Counted from the first letter of the stretch, positions 48,358 to 57,420 are shown. The stretch: DNA of 64,000 bases from RGIG4608 sp045635885 (GCA_045635885.1 JAZTWO010000076.1:104838-168837), one strand, 5' to 3'. Notes: generated by a model from the letters alone, not told the origin. Numbers and translations are program-made.

Positions 48358-48803
48358 TTTAAGTCATAAGCCCATTTACCATCTTTTTTGTAGTAGTAAA
48401 ATTCACTTAAATCTTCCTCCATAAAAATTCGAAGCATATACTTCATATTAAGTGCAAGATTTAAATTGGGTAAATTTTCAATATTTTCCCACCAAACTTC
48501 ACCTTCATCAGATGATGTTATTTCACCCGAAAATTTGTTCGTTTTATAGAATAGCACTACATATCTACATTCTTTTTCACACCAATCTTCAATCCCACAT
48601 AGTTGAGGCGAATAAATATCCAATCCGGTTTCTTCTTTTATTTCACGAATTACTGAATCAGTAAAAGATTCACCTAATTCAACGTGACCTCCGGGAAAAG
48701 TGATTCCGGGCCAATCTTTCTTTTGTCTGTCTATAACCAAAACTTTATTTTCGTTATAAACCATACACATATTCATAAAAATAACTTGTTCAGGTCTTCT
48801 CAT
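48354..48803 (-). CDS. Nudix (MutT-like) hydrolase
   Basis: 149 residues from the ATG at 48801-48803; an in-frame TTG at 48821 lies inside a hairpin and is less likely. The Nudix box is present as GHVELGESFTDSVIREIKEE (and TGL following), matching Gx5Ex7REUxEExGU. It would cleave a nucleoside-diphosphate derivative; the substrate cannot be told. Overlaps the GNAT start by four bases. Confidence 0.87.
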   Translation of the reverse strand: MRRPEQVIFMNMCMVYNENKVLVIDRQKKDWPGITFPGGHVELGESFTDSVIREIKEETGLDIYSPQLCGIEDWCEKECRYVVLFYKTNKFSGEITSSDEGEVWWENIENLPNLNLALNMKYMLRIFMEEDLSEFYYYKKDGKWAYDLK

Positions 48804-48819
48804 GTTTTTCCATAAACCC

Positions 48820-48842
48820 AAACGGCAATTTTATTGCCGTTT
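48820..48842 (-). promoter_or_regulatory. Hairpin between galE and the Nudix gene
   Basis: AAACGGCAAT (48820-48829) and ATTGCCGTTT (48833-48842) form a 10-bp stem with a 3-base loop, 11 bases after the galE stop. On the minus strand only TTT follows, so it is a partial terminator or an RNA-stability element. Confidence 0.5.
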
Positions 48843-48853
48843 TGAAATTAATT

Positions 48854-49843
48854 TCAATCGTTATATCCGTTGGGATGATTTTTGTGCCAATTCCAAGCGC
48901 TAGAAATAATTTCCTCGAGTGAGTCGTGGACGGGCTTCCAGCCAAGCACTTTTTTTGCCTTTTCGCTTGAAGCAACGAGTCTTGCGGGGTCACCAGCTCG
49001 TCTTGGGGTCTCAATCGCAGGAATTGGATGTCCTGTAACTTTTCTTGCAGTTTCAATAACCTCTCTTACTGAATATCCAACACCGTTTCCAAGATTGAAA
49101 ATATCACTTGCACCACCATTCAAAAGATACTCTACTGCGAGTATATGTGCCTGAGCTAAGTCGGTAACGTGAATGTAGTCACGAATACAAGTTCCGTCGG
49201 GTGTATCATAATCAGTACCATAAATTGAGATAGCTTCTCTCTTACCATTGGGAACTTGAAGAATGAGAGGAATAAGATGGCTTTCAGGATTGTGAGCTTC
49301 ACCAATATTTCCGCATTCATCTGCACCACAAGCATTGAAATATCTCAAGGATACAAAATTCATTCCGTGAGCTTCGCTTGTCCATTTAAACATCTTTTCC
49401 ATGGCGAGCTTTGTTTCACCATATGGATTTGTGGGGCAAGTTCTATCGCTTTCAAGAATCGGAATGTTTTCAGGTTCACCGTATGTTGCAGCGGTTGATG
49501 AGAATACGATCTTCTTAACACCGTTTGCAACCATCGCATCAAGAAGAACTTTTGTTCCATAAATATTATTTTCATAGTATTTGAGTGGATTTGTTACACT
49601 TTCACCCACAAGAGAAAATGCAGCAAAATGAACAATTGCATCTACTTTTTCGGTTTTAAAAAGATTGTCTAAAAATGCAAAATCACGAATGTCGCCCTCA
49701 TAAAATCTTGCCTTTGCATGAATTGCTTTTTTATATCCTGTAACAAGACTATCTACAATAACAACATCATGTCCTGCTTTGATAAGCTCAAGTGCTGTGT
49801 GTGATCCTATGTATCCGGCGCCGCCGGTAACTAAAATTGCCAT
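48854..49843 (-). CDS. galE: UDP-glucose 4-epimerase
   Basis: Interconverts UDP-glucose and UDP-galactose. 329 residues, short-chain dehydrogenase fold: NAD-binding TGGAGYIGSHT (about 6-16), the catalytic Ser-Thr region FSSTAATYGEP, the YxxxK pair in NPYGETKLAMEK (about 147-158), and the substrate-binding RYFNACGADECGNIGE. C-terminal end is complete. It follows the nucleotidyltransferase gene by 12 bases. Confidence 0.95.
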   Translation of the reverse strand: MAILVTGGAGYIGSHTALELIKAGHDVVIVDSLVTGYKKAIHAKARFYEGDIRDFAFLDNLFKTEKVDAIVHFAAFSLVGESVTNPLKYYENNIYGTKVLLDAMVANGVKKIVFSSTAATYGEPENIPILESDRTCPTNPYGETKLAMEKMFKWTSEAHGMNFVSLRYFNACGADECGNIGEAHNPESHLIPLILQVPNGKREAISIYGTDYDTPDGTCIRDYIHVTDLAQAHILAVEYLLNGGASDIFNLGNGVGYSVREVIETARKVTGHPIPAIETPRRAGDPARLVASSEKAKKVLGWKPVHDSLEEIISSAWNWHKNHPNGYND

Positions 49844-49855
49844 AATTATTTCTCC

Positions 49856-50758
49856 TTATTTCCAAAGATGTTCGGGGTAAATTCCCTCGTTTATCAATTT
49901 GTTAATTCCTTCAACAACCACGGGTTTGTCTTCCGCATAGGTTACTCCTAACCAAGATGAGTTTGTGTTATATACAGTAACGTCACAATCTCCATTCTTT
50001 ATCATATGATCTATAACGTCGGTAAGATATGATTCATCTTTTGTTGGATTGTTTATATTATGCAAAAAGTTGTTGAATTCAGACACAAGATGTGGAAAAA
50101 GTTCAGTGGTAAATCCCCAACAGTTCATAGAAACAATTGTATTTAGGTCAAGAAGTTCTTTGTTATCTCCGTTAGGATATTCTGCTTTTCCGTCACCAAT
50201 AGGTCTTATTTCTCTTGTTTCAGTGATGTTTATAAGATGATTTTCATTGTCAACATTGCAAATTCCTCGGTTTACTGTACCATATTCTGTAACAGTATTT
50301 TTTAACTTGTATCCTGCCATGCAGAATTGTGATTTTTTGCTTTTATCTACGTTCTTGAGGTGATTTGCAAGAATCTGAAAGGATTCGCATCCATAAAAGT
50401 CGTCAGAGTTGATAACCGCAAACGGTTCGTTTACAATTCCGATTATGCTCATTAATGCATGCGTTGTCCCCCATGGCTTTGTGCGTTCTTGTGGCACAGA
50501 AAACCATTCAGGAACATCATGAATTCTTTGAAAAGCATATTCAACTTCAATATGTTTATTTATTCTATTTCCAATGGTTTCTTTAAAGTCGTTTAAGTTT
50601 TCTTCTTTGATTATGAAAACTACTTTGTTAAATCCGGCTTTAATGGCATCATATATTGAAAAATCGATAATAAAATTGCCATCGTTAGTTATAGGGTCAA
50701 TTTGTTTCATTCCACCGTAACGAGAACCCATTCCGGCTGCAAGTATCACAAGCGTCAT
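49856..50758 (-). CDS. Sugar nucleotidyltransferase (UTP-glucose-1-phosphate uridylyltransferase-like)
   Basis: 300 residues with the nucleotidyltransferase motif VILAAGMGSRYGGMKQIDPI (residues 4-23) and a metal-binding NSDDF at about 116-120. Placed just before galE, it would make the UDP-sugar (from phosphoglucomutase product) used by the epimerase. The large middle insert and C-terminus differ from classical GalU, so the exact nucleotide and sugar specificity is open. Confidence 0.85.
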   Translation of the reverse strand: MTLVILAAGMGSRYGGMKQIDPITNDGNFIIDFSIYDAIKAGFNKVVFIIKEENLNDFKETIGNRINKHIEVEYAFQRIHDVPEWFSVPQERTKPWGTTHALMSIIGIVNEPFAVINSDDFYGCESFQILANHLKNVDKSKKSQFCMAGYKLKNTVTEYGTVNRGICNVDNENHLINITETREIRPIGDGKAEYPNGDNKELLDLNTIVSMNCWGFTTELFPHLVSEFNNFLHNINNPTKDESYLTDVIDHMIKNGDCDVTVYNTNSSWLGVTYAEDKPVVVEGINKLINEGIYPEHLWK

Positions 50759-50829
50759 AAAGCAATCTCCTTAAATTTTATATATTTATCATTTCATAAA
50801 ACAAAGAATTTTATTACTTTGAATTCCAG

Positions 50830-51603
50830 TTAAAATTTTACTCTTGTAACGGATTTGATTTTTGATGAATTTGGATCAATATCGAAAATTGCGCCATATA
50901 CATTAACTTCGCCCTCAGCAACATTAAAATATTGGGGAGTTTGTAATGTAAATTTATCAATTATTGCTTCGATTTTTGTTCCTAAAATGCTATTTTTAGG
51001 TCCAGTCATACCAATATCTGTAATATATGCACTGCCTTTAGGTAAAATTTGCTCATCAGCAGTTTGAACATGGGTATGAGTGCCAAAAATAATAGCAATT
51101 CTTCCATCAAAATAATGAGCTATAGCAAGCTTTTCACTTGTTGCTTCTGCGTGAATGTCGAGAATGGCAAAATCGTAACTTCCCTTTTCCCTTTCAAGTA
51201 TTCTGTCAACGCACTCAAACGGGGAGTTTAATGGGGTCATATACATAGTTCCAAGAGCGTTAATAATTAGTATTTTATAACCTTCAACATTGACTATGCC
51301 ATAACCACTACCGGGAGCTTTGGTAGGAAAATTACACGGTCTAATAATGCGATAATCATTGTTGTCAAGAAATGAATATATTTCCCTTTTTCCAAAGGCG
51401 TGATTTCCAAGAGTTATAAAATCAACGCCAAGGTTATAAAGGGCTTCGGCATCAATTTTGGTTATTCCTTTTATTTCACTTGCATTTTCTGCATTAGCAA
51501 TAACAAAGTCAATTTGATTATTGCGAACAAATTTTGATAAGTTTTTAGATAAATAGTCAATAGAGATGCTACCAACTATATCACCAATAGCTAAAATTTT
51601 CAT
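50830..51603 (-). CDS. ymdB: YmdB-type metallophosphoesterase
   Basis: 257 residues, TIGR00282-like. Metal-ligand motifs are complete: GDIVGS at 7-12, NAENASE (about 37-43), TLGNHAFGK (about 65-73), ILDIHAEATSEK and FGTHTHVQTADE. In Bacillus YmdB is a cyclic-nucleotide/2',3'-cNMP phosphodiesterase affecting motility and biofilm switching, also linked to RNA turnover. It heads the minus-strand transcript into the sugar genes, 71 bases upstream of them. The classical GNHxW is GNHAF here. Confidence 0.88.
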   Translation of the reverse strand: MKILAIGDIVGSISIDYLSKNLSKFVRNNQIDFVIANAENASEIKGITKIDAEALYNLGVDFITLGNHAFGKREIYSFLDNNDYRIIRPCNFPTKAPGSGYGIVNVEGYKILIINALGTMYMTPLNSPFECVDRILEREKGSYDFAILDIHAEATSEKLAIAHYFDGRIAIIFGTHTHVQTADEQILPKGSAYITDIGMTGPKNSILGTKIEAIIDKFTLQTPQYFNVAEGEVNVYGAIFDIDPNSSKIKSVTRVKF

Positions 51604-51644
51604 AATTTTCTTTCTATTTATAAATTTTATTTTATCGTAAAATA

Positions 51645-51673
51645 ATTATACAATAATTAAACTAAAAAGTCAA
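51645..51673 (-). promoter_or_regulatory. ymdB sigma-A promoter
   Basis: Minus-strand TTGACT (51668-51673) and TATAAT (51645-51650), spacer 17, divergent from the tRNA-Ser promoter. Confidence 0.75.
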
Positions 51674-51692
51674 TGAATTTCTTATTTTGGTA

Positions 51693-51720
51693 TTGATTTT
51701 TTTCAAATATGTGATATAAT
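51693..51720 (+). promoter_or_regulatory. tRNA-Ser promoter (extended -10)
   Basis: TTGATT (51693-51698) and TATAAT (51715-51720), spacer 16, with TGA directly before the -10 (51712-51714). Confidence 0.7.
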
Positions 51721-51737
51721 AAAAACGTTAAAAATAT

Positions 51738-51828
51738 GGAGAAGTACTCAAGTGGTCGAAGAGGCGTGACTCGAAATCTCGTAGGGCGTTAACTCGTTGC
51801 GTGGGTTCAAATCCCACCTTCTCCGCCA
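51738..51828 (+). tRNA. tRNA-Ser(CGA)
   Basis: 91 bases including encoded CCA (51826-51828). Acceptor GGAGAAG/CTTCTCC with discriminator G, D-arm CTC...GAG, anticodon CGA at 51772-51774 (loop CTCGAAA), a long variable arm, and T-arm GTGGG TTCAAAT CCCAC. It reads UCG codons. The anticodon stem has a U-U mismatch at pair 29:41, unusual but not disabling. It ends just before a terminator. Confidence 0.95.
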
Positions 51829-51831
51829 AAC

Positions 51832-51863
51832 AAAAAGAGCAACCGTCCGGTTGCTCTTTTTTA
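51832..51863. terminator. Terminator for tRNA-Ser, shared with the ABC permease gene
   Basis: AAAAAGAGCAACC (51832-51844) and GGTTGCTCTTTTT (51849-51861) form a 13-bp stem, loop GTCC, followed by T residues; the A-rich other arm would provide the T run for the minus-strand operon. Confidence 0.85.
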
Positions 51864-52655
51864 TGTACCCGTGCTTTCGTATTTTTTAACGAGTTTATTC
51901 CAAAAAGTAATGCAAATAGTTGCAAATATTAGTGTAAAACCAATCATTGCACCGCAAAGCACTAATGGATTGTGTGCAGGAGCAAAAAGGTTTTCAAATG
52001 GGAAGAATAAACAAAGTCCAAGTGGGATAATAAATGTTAAAATAGCTTGAATAGCTTTTGGATATATCTTCATCGGATATTTTGTATATCCCGAAAAATT
52101 ATAAATGAATTGAAGCAAAGGACCACTGCGCTTGAATTTGAATGCTAATGCCGCAACGAATATTTTGAAGGATGTTATTATTATTGCAGCGCAGATAATT
52201 CCCAAAATAACCGTTAAAACTGCACCCAATCCGCCAACAATGCTCAGTTGACTACCGCACAAGCAAATAAGTGCCGTTGCTACAATCAGTTCACCAAATG
52301 CTTCAAGCTGCACTTCAGAAGAAATTACTTGGAATAATACGGGAACAGGACGTAAAAACATATGGTCAAGTTTTCCCATTTTAACTTCCCAATAAGCAAC
52401 ATTCCAAAGTCTATCGGTTAATAGGTGGTCAATACCAACGGCCATATTAGTGATACCGAATAATAATCCAATATGATATATGCTATATCCATCAATATTT
52501 GGCACACTGCTAACAAGAATGTAAAGCGTAAAAAGTGAAGCCGCTTCGGTAAACAAAAAAGCAATTATACCAATAATTACGTTTGCTTTATAAACGAGTT
52601 TGCTCATAAGAGAAAGCTTGGCATAGGTAAAGTAGAGTTTAATATATCTTTTCAT
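51861..52655 (-). CDS. ABC-2 exporter permease subunit
   Basis: 264 residues with six hydrophobic segments (about 21-47, 58-78, 112-133, 140-164, 200-222, 230-254). Motifs MGKLDHMFLRP and the KIYPKAIQAILTFIIPLG region match the ABC-2 (ABC2_membrane_6/DUF990-like) permease family. With the second permease and the ATPase upstream it forms a complete exporter. Substrate not predictable; drug, viologen or lipid export are possible. Confidence 0.88.
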   Translation of the reverse strand: MKRYIKLYFTYAKLSLMSKLVYKANVIIGIIAFLFTEAASLFTLYILVSSVPNIDGYSIYHIGLLFGITNMAVGIDHLLTDRLWNVAYWEVKMGKLDHMFLRPVPVLFQVISSEVQLEAFGELIVATALICLCGSQLSIVGGLGAVLTVILGIICAAIIITSFKIFVAALAFKFKRSGPLLQFIYNFSGYTKYPMKIYPKAIQAILTFIIPLGLCLFFPFENLFAPAHNPLVLCGAMIGFTLIFATICITFWNKLVKKYESTGT

Positions 52656-52658
52656 AAA

Positions 52659-53504
52659 TTATCCTCCCTGTACCGTAATCTTCTTTAACGCACGGCTAAA
52701 GATAAAATGATTCACTAATTCAATTATTGCAATCCACAATAATGCAATGCCCATATATAATACTACACCCTCAATATTGAGCTTGCCCATTAATGTTAAT
52801 ACGGGAACTGAGTTCATAAATGCAAATGGCGTGAATGAGAAAATCACTCCAAGTTGCCCCATATATGCTAAAGGAACCATCTGACCGCCTAAAAATCCTT
52901 GAAGGGCATTTCTTGCCATATTCAAACCAAATAAATGGTCAGTGTAAAATACTAACATGCCAACAAAATAGCTAACTGCGTTGTTTATGAATCCGGCAAG
53001 GATGCTAAATACAACAAAGAATAGAATGTTGAGCAAGAATTTGCTAATAGTAACTTGAATTAATCCGAGCGAAATGAATACTGTATAAACAATACTTAAA
53101 AAAGGTATGATTATTATAACATAGTCAAACACTAAAACGCCAAAATATGTAAATAAATGGCGCAATCGATATGAAACAGGCTTGGTTAGAGTGTTTGCAA
53201 TAGTTCCCTCTTTAATGTCAGTCCAAATTTCATAGCTTGTATCTCCTGCCCCCATAATAAATGAGAAGAAGAATGAGGTTATCATGTAAAGTACCATATC
53301 ATAGAACGTAAATCCGTTTATCACGGAGCCCATTCCGTCGGGAGAGTTTCTATAAATTGCTTTATATAAAAATAAAACAAAGAAAATCTGAATGAATGAT
53401 ATAAATATCCACATTACAATCTGTGCTTTATATGATAACTCAATTTTAATTCCTGCCTTAGAAAATGGCAGATATAAGTTGAGTTTTTTCTTAATGTTTT
53501 TCAT
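52659..53504 (-). CDS. ABC-2 exporter permease subunit
   Basis: 281 residues with six predicted membrane helices, same permease family as its downstream neighbour, with EGTIANTLTKPVSYRL and the VPLAYMGQLGVIFSFTPF block. It overlaps the ATPase gene by 14 bases and is three bases ahead of the second permease, so the three products are made together as a heterodimeric exporter. Confidence 0.88.
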   Translation of the reverse strand: MKNIKKKLNLYLPFSKAGIKIELSYKAQIVMWIFISFIQIFFVLFLYKAIYRNSPDGMGSVINGFTFYDMVLYMITSFFFSFIMGAGDTSYEIWTDIKEGTIANTLTKPVSYRLRHLFTYFGVLVFDYVIIIIPFLSIVYTVFISLGLIQVTISKFLLNILFFVVFSILAGFINNAVSYFVGMLVFYTDHLFGLNMARNALQGFLGGQMVPLAYMGQLGVIFSFTPFAFMNSVPVLTLMGKLNIEGVVLYMGIALLWIAIIELVNHFIFSRALKKITVQGG

Positions 53505-54477
53505 ATAATTTTTTAGTTATATCCTCAATGGAAATATCTTCAATTTTAAAGTCTTTAACGTGATATGTATTGATTAAATAAATCAAAACGTCATCAAGCT
53601 CAATTTCGTTAAGTGAAAATTTAATAGCAGTTGTTTCATCCTGCTTTTCAAGAACAATGCCTGAAAACTTATTTTTTAACTCTTCTTCATTGATTGAAAT
53701 GTTTGAAGGAACAAATATGGTTTTGGTGTTTCCAAATCTATATTTGATATTTGCAAGACTGCCATCATAAAGAATTTTACCCTTGTCGATAATGATAATT
53801 CTATTGCAAAGCTCCTCAATGTCTTTCATATCGTGAGTTGTAAGAATTACAGTGATATTGTATTTTTTGTTAAGCTCTTTAATTGCGCTTCTGATTTTAT
53901 CTTTAACAAGAACGTCAAGACCGATTGTAGGCTCGTCAAGATAAACAATCTTGGGCGAATGAATAAGCGCCGCGGCAAAATCGGCTCTCATTCTTTGTCC
54001 GAGTGAAAGCGAACGAACAGTTTGAGTTAAGAATGGCTTCATATCAAGAAGCTCACAAAGATATTCAAAACGTTCATTGTATTCATCATCAGGAACTTCA
54101 TAAATACTTTTAAGTATTTTAAACGTTTCTATAAGAGGAATGTCCCACCAAAGCTGAGTTTTTTGACCAAAAACAACACCCATTTCTTTGTTGATTTTTT
54201 GGCGATCGTTTTCGAAGCCCAATCCGTTAACCGTAACAGAACCGCTTGTGGGATAAAGAATACCGCACATCATCTTGATGGTAGTACTTTTACCGGCTCC
54301 ATTAGCACCAATATAACCAACAATTTCGCCCTGTTCGATTTCAAATGATATGCCATCAACGGCTTTAACTTCCTCGTATTTGCGAGAAAACAAAGCTTTA
54401 ATCATTCCTTTAAGTCCTTCATCTCGAATGGGTTTTTTAAAGGTTTTTGAAAGGTTTTGTACACTGATTATTTTCAT
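53491..54477 (-). CDS. ABC exporter ATP-binding subunit
   Basis: 328 residues. ABC ATPase with Walker A GYIGANGAGKST (about 55-66), Q-loop, signature SLGQRMRADF (a LSLGQ variant), Walker B IVYLDEPTIGLD and H-loop TTHDMKD. A C-terminal 90-residue extension (about 235-328) is typical of ATPases paired with ABC2_membrane_6 permeases. Start overlaps the MFS gene stop by four bases. Confidence 0.92.
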   Translation of the reverse strand: MKIISVQNLSKTFKKPIRDEGLKGMIKALFSRKYEEVKAVDGISFEIEQGEIVGYIGANGAGKSTTIKMMCGILYPTSGSVTVNGLGFENDRQKINKEMGVVFGQKTQLWWDIPLIETFKILKSIYEVPDDEYNERFEYLCELLDMKPFLTQTVRSLSLGQRMRADFAAALIHSPKIVYLDEPTIGLDVLVKDKIRSAIKELNKKYNITVILTTHDMKDIEELCNRIIIIDKGKILYDGSLANIKYRFGNTKTIFVPSNISINEEELKNKFSGIVLEKQDETTAIKFSLNEIELDDVLIYLINTYHVKDFKIEDISIEDITKKLYEKH

Positions 54478-55643
54478 TGTGTCTCCTTGTTTTGTGTTTT
54501 AAAAGTATTTTCAATCATAATTAGCATTAATATTGCAAAAATCGCTAAGTAAATGGGAAAAAGATTGAAAGAAATATGTTTTCCAATAACACCGAATAAT
54601 GGTGCCATAATAGTTGAACCAAGATATGCACTTGCCATTTGAATGCCGATTATTGCACCCGAATTCTCTTTTCCAAAATTATTTGGAATTGAATGCATTA
54701 TGCAGGGAAAAATGGGCGCACAGCCCAAACCTGCAACTATTAATCCTAAAAGAGCAATTGTGTAGCTTGAAGTAGGAATCATTATAAAGAAAATTCCACA
54801 CATTAGCATTGCAATTCCAAGCAAAATCATTTTTTTGTCGCCTAGTCTGTCCATTACAAATCCGCCAAGGAATCTGCCAACGGTTAATCCAATGAAAAAT
54901 GAAGAAGCAAATGCCGCTGCAGTTGGTTCGTCAATTCCCTTCACTTTAACAAGATAGGTGCAAGACCAAGCAATTGCGGTTGATTCAGCGGCACAGTAAC
55001 CAAAGAATGCAATCAATAAACTGATAACACCCTTTATTCTAAATACATCAAAAATTCCAATGTTGGATGATTCTTCGCTTTGAGTATCTTCGTCTGATTG
55101 GCTTGTTTTCCAAAGCTTTAAAGATAATAAAAGAATAATCCCAATAAAAATTTGAATGTATGATACAATTCTATAACCCAAATTCCAAGAAGAATTGCTT
55201 AAAGCGTAGCTCATAACAAACGGACTGATAATTGTGCCAACCCCCCAAAAACAATGAAGCCAACTCATAATTTTTGATGAGTAATGCAATGCAACGTAAT
55301 TGTTTAATGCGGCATCAATAGCGCCTGCTCCAAAACCGTAAGGAATTGAAAACAATAAAATCATAAGCATATTATTTGAATATGAGAATCCGAGCAAAGC
55401 GATAGCGGTTAAAAATACACTAACCGTAGTGATTATGCCCGTGCCGAATTTGTGTCTTAATTTATTGGAAAATAGACTTGAAATTATAGTTCCAAGTGAA
55501 ATAACCATAGCAATAATACCCATGGTTGAAATTGAAGCACCAATATCTTGATGCATTATGGGCCACGCCGTTCCAAGCAACGAATCAGGCAACCCTAAGC
55601 TTATAAATGCGAGATAAATTATTAAAATTAGAAGTGTATACAT
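54474..55643 (-). CDS. Major facilitator superfamily transporter
   Basis: 389 residues with about 12 hydrophobic helices in two halves joined by an acidic loop (about 193-205, SQSDEDTQSEE). Motif FSNKLRHKFGTG between helices 2 and 3 and GLTVGRFLGGFVMDRLGDKKM in the second half (read in two parts) are MFS motif A-like. The fold is closest to sugar/drug type MFS proteins; the substrate is unknown. The stop overlaps the ABC ATPase start by four bases; the prepilin-like gene is six bases upstream. Confidence 0.88.
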   Translation of the reverse strand: MYTLLILIIYLAFISLGLPDSLLGTAWPIMHQDIGASISTMGIIAMVISLGTIISSLFSNKLRHKFGTGIITTVSVFLTAIALLGFSYSNNMLMILLFSIPYGFGAGAIDAALNNYVALHYSSKIMSWLHCFWGVGTIISPFVMSYALSNSSWNLGYRIVSYIQIFIGIILLLSLKLWKTSQSDEDTQSEESSNIGIFDVFRIKGVISLLIAFFGYCAAESTAIAWSCTYLVKVKGIDEPTAAAFASSFFIGLTVGRFLGGFVMDRLGDKKMILLGIAMLMCGIFFIMIPTSSYTIALLGLIVAGLGCAPIFPCIMHSIPNNFGKENSGAIIGIQMASAYLGSTIMAPLFGVIGKHISFNLFPIYLAIFAILMLIMIENTFKTQNKETQ

Positions 55644-55649
55644 GAGTTA

Positions 55650-56807
55650 TTAATTTATATCAACTTTAATTGTGTTACTATAATGCCAAATACCATCATT
55701 GCCAAAGTATCGGTATATTACGTTTGCAGTAGTAGCATCACCTATATCAATGTTTTCGAACGAGAAAGTGTATTCTTTAGAGGCTTTATCAAAATTAGCA
55801 AATAGATATTTACCATTAATTTCGATAATTAGGGTTATTTGATTAAATATTGATTGGCAATTTTGGAATAACAATGATTCTAATCCTTCGTCATTAGAGT
55901 CTGATAATTTGTAATCATTAATTACAATTCCGTGTAAACAGTTATTAATGGTTATTATTAATTTGTTTTCGCTATAGCTGATTGTATGATTAACATCTAT
56001 ATTATGGAAACTGTTATTGCTTTTGTTAACTGTAATTCCAATGGATGAACTATCTACTACATGAACAAATTCGTTTCTGACAAAAAATACATAGTAGTCA
56101 CTTATACCATCATTGATATATTTTACTAGATAAACACCCGGACTATAGAAATATACAGAGTTATCAGAAATTTTACAAGGGTCTTCGGGTTTATATTTGT
56201 TATAAGTGATGAAATTTATAACTTCGTAGGAATCAATTGACTGATTTTCACTGAATCCCCAAGAGGTCGGTCTATTTTCTCCTGTTAATATATCAATATA
56301 AAGTGTCAAATTCTGTTTTTTATATTCTGGTATATTCAAAAGATCAATCACAAGTGTATCATCATTGTTATCTGTTGAATCTTCGGGAATGTTTGGTTCT
56401 TCATATTTAGGTGTTTCAGAAGAATTCAATTCTAAAGTCAAAAAATGTTCAAGATTTTTATAGTTCTCATCATTATGCTTATTTTTCTGCATTAACTGAA
56501 ATTGATAAGCGTCGTCACAATAATATATATCGTATCCATATTCAATTGAGCTGCAATCCACATTGCCATCAAACATTTCTTGTAAGATGTAAGCAATGGT
56601 ATATTCTATTGTATCCCCATATAACTTTTCACTTTCGATTGTTCGGTTAATTTGATTAATCAAAGCTTTGTCTTCAGATTTAGAAGAGTTTATTAAATAA
56701 TTTTTATAACCAAGTACAGTGACTGTGCTAATGATTGAAATCACAGCAATTACCACAATCAATTCAACTAAAGTAAATCCTTTTTTCTTGTTTATTGCTC
56801 TTAGCAT
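55650..56807 (-). CDS. Prepilin-like protein with large C-terminal domain
   Basis: 385 residues from the ATG at 56805-56807 (GGGAG six bases upstream; the ATG two codons earlier overlaps that site). N-terminus INKKKG|FTLVELIVVIAVISII is a type IV prepilin signal with Glu5 and helix. Beyond the helix lies a small globular part (about 35-135), a Pro/Glu/Asp/Asn linker (about 140-160), and a 225-residue beta-rich extracellular region with ten or so strand patterns, ending IKVDIN. It is about 36 kb away from the pilus operon but would be cleaved by the same PilD. It leads an apparent operon with an MFS and an ABC exporter, an odd place for a pilin. Function unknown. Confidence 0.72.
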   Translation of the reverse strand: MLRAINKKKGFTLVELIVVIAVISIISTVTVLGYKNYLINSSKSEDKALINQINRTIESEKLYGDTIEYTIAYILQEMFDGNVDCSSIEYGYDIYYCDDAYQFQLMQKNKHNDENYKNLEHFLTLELNSSETPKYEEPNIPEDSTDNNDDTLVIDLLNIPEYKKQNLTLYIDILTGENRPTSWGFSENQSIDSYEVINFITYNKYKPEDPCKISDNSVYFYSPGVYLVKYINDGISDYYVFFVRNEFVHVVDSSSIGITVNKSNNSFHNIDVNHTISYSENKLIITINNCLHGIVINDYKLSDSNDEGLESLLFQNCQSIFNQITLIIEINGKYLFANFDKASKEYTFSFENIDIGDATTANVIYRYFGNDGIWHYSNTIKVDIN

Positions 56808-56833
56808 AAACATCTCCCATAAAACAATATTTT

Positions 56834-56868
56834 AAAAGCGTCACTAATCAGAGCTTGGTGACGCTTTT
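56834..56868 (-). terminator. Hairpin between ppa and the prepilin-like gene
   Basis: AAAAGCGTCAC (56834-56844) and GTGACGCTTTT (56858-56868), 11-bp stem, 13-base loop. On the minus strand it runs into TTTTAAAAT, so it would partly end the ppa transcript; the prepilin gene starts 27 bases on and has no obvious promoter of its own. Confidence 0.65.
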
Positions 56869-56872
56869 ACTA

Positions 56873-57400
56873 TTAAGAAAATTTTTCTGTATAGTCGTCA
56901 ATAGCTTTTTGAATGATTTCTATTGCTTTGTCTTTATCATATAACGATTTAACAGCAGTTTTTTTGTTTTCAAGCTGTTTATATACTTTAAAGAAGTGCA
57001 TAATTTCATCAAAAATATGAGATGGAAGATCATTTACAGAATGATAATCTTTTGAAGTTGGATCGTTAACAAGGACCGCAATAATCTTATCATCAATATC
57101 TCCGCCATCAACCATTCGTACAACACCAATGGGTCTTGCTTTGCAAAGTGTTAAGGGATAAAGCGGGGGTGAAAACAAGATAAGAACGTCAAGTGGGTCC
57201 TTATCGTCTGCATAAGTTCTTGGAATAAATCCATAGTTTGCAGGATAGTGTGTAGAAGTATAAAGAACTCTGTCAAGCTTAATAAGACCTGTTTCTTTAT
57301 CAAGCTCATATTTGCACTGCGAATCTTTGGGAATTTCAACTACTACAGTAAAATTCTCGGGTGTAATTTCTCTCGGATCAATATCATGCCAAATATTCAT
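56873..57400 (-). CDS. ppa: Inorganic pyrophosphatase (family I)
   Basis: Hydrolyses pyrophosphate, pulling biosynthetic reactions forward. 175 residues, the usual soluble family I length. ELDKETGLIKLDRVLYTS (two parts), YGFIPRTYADDKDPLDVLIL (metal-binding Asp cluster, about 58-77) and PIGVVRMVDGGDIDDKIIAV are the hallmark blocks. Its presence beside a pyrophosphate-linked ppdK in the same organism is metabolically noteworthy, since ppdK in the glycolytic direction consumes pyrophosphate. Confidence 0.95.
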   Translation of the reverse strand: MNIWHDIDPREITPENFTVVVEIPKDSQCKYELDKETGLIKLDRVLYTSTHYPANYGFIPRTYADDKDPLDVLILFSPPLYPLTLCKARPIGVVRMVDGGDIDDKIIAVLVNDPTSKDYHSVNDLPSHIFDEIMHFFKVYKQLENKKTAVKSLYDKDKAIEIIQKAIDDYTEKFS

Positions 57401-57420
57401 AAATTCTATCCTCCACTAAA

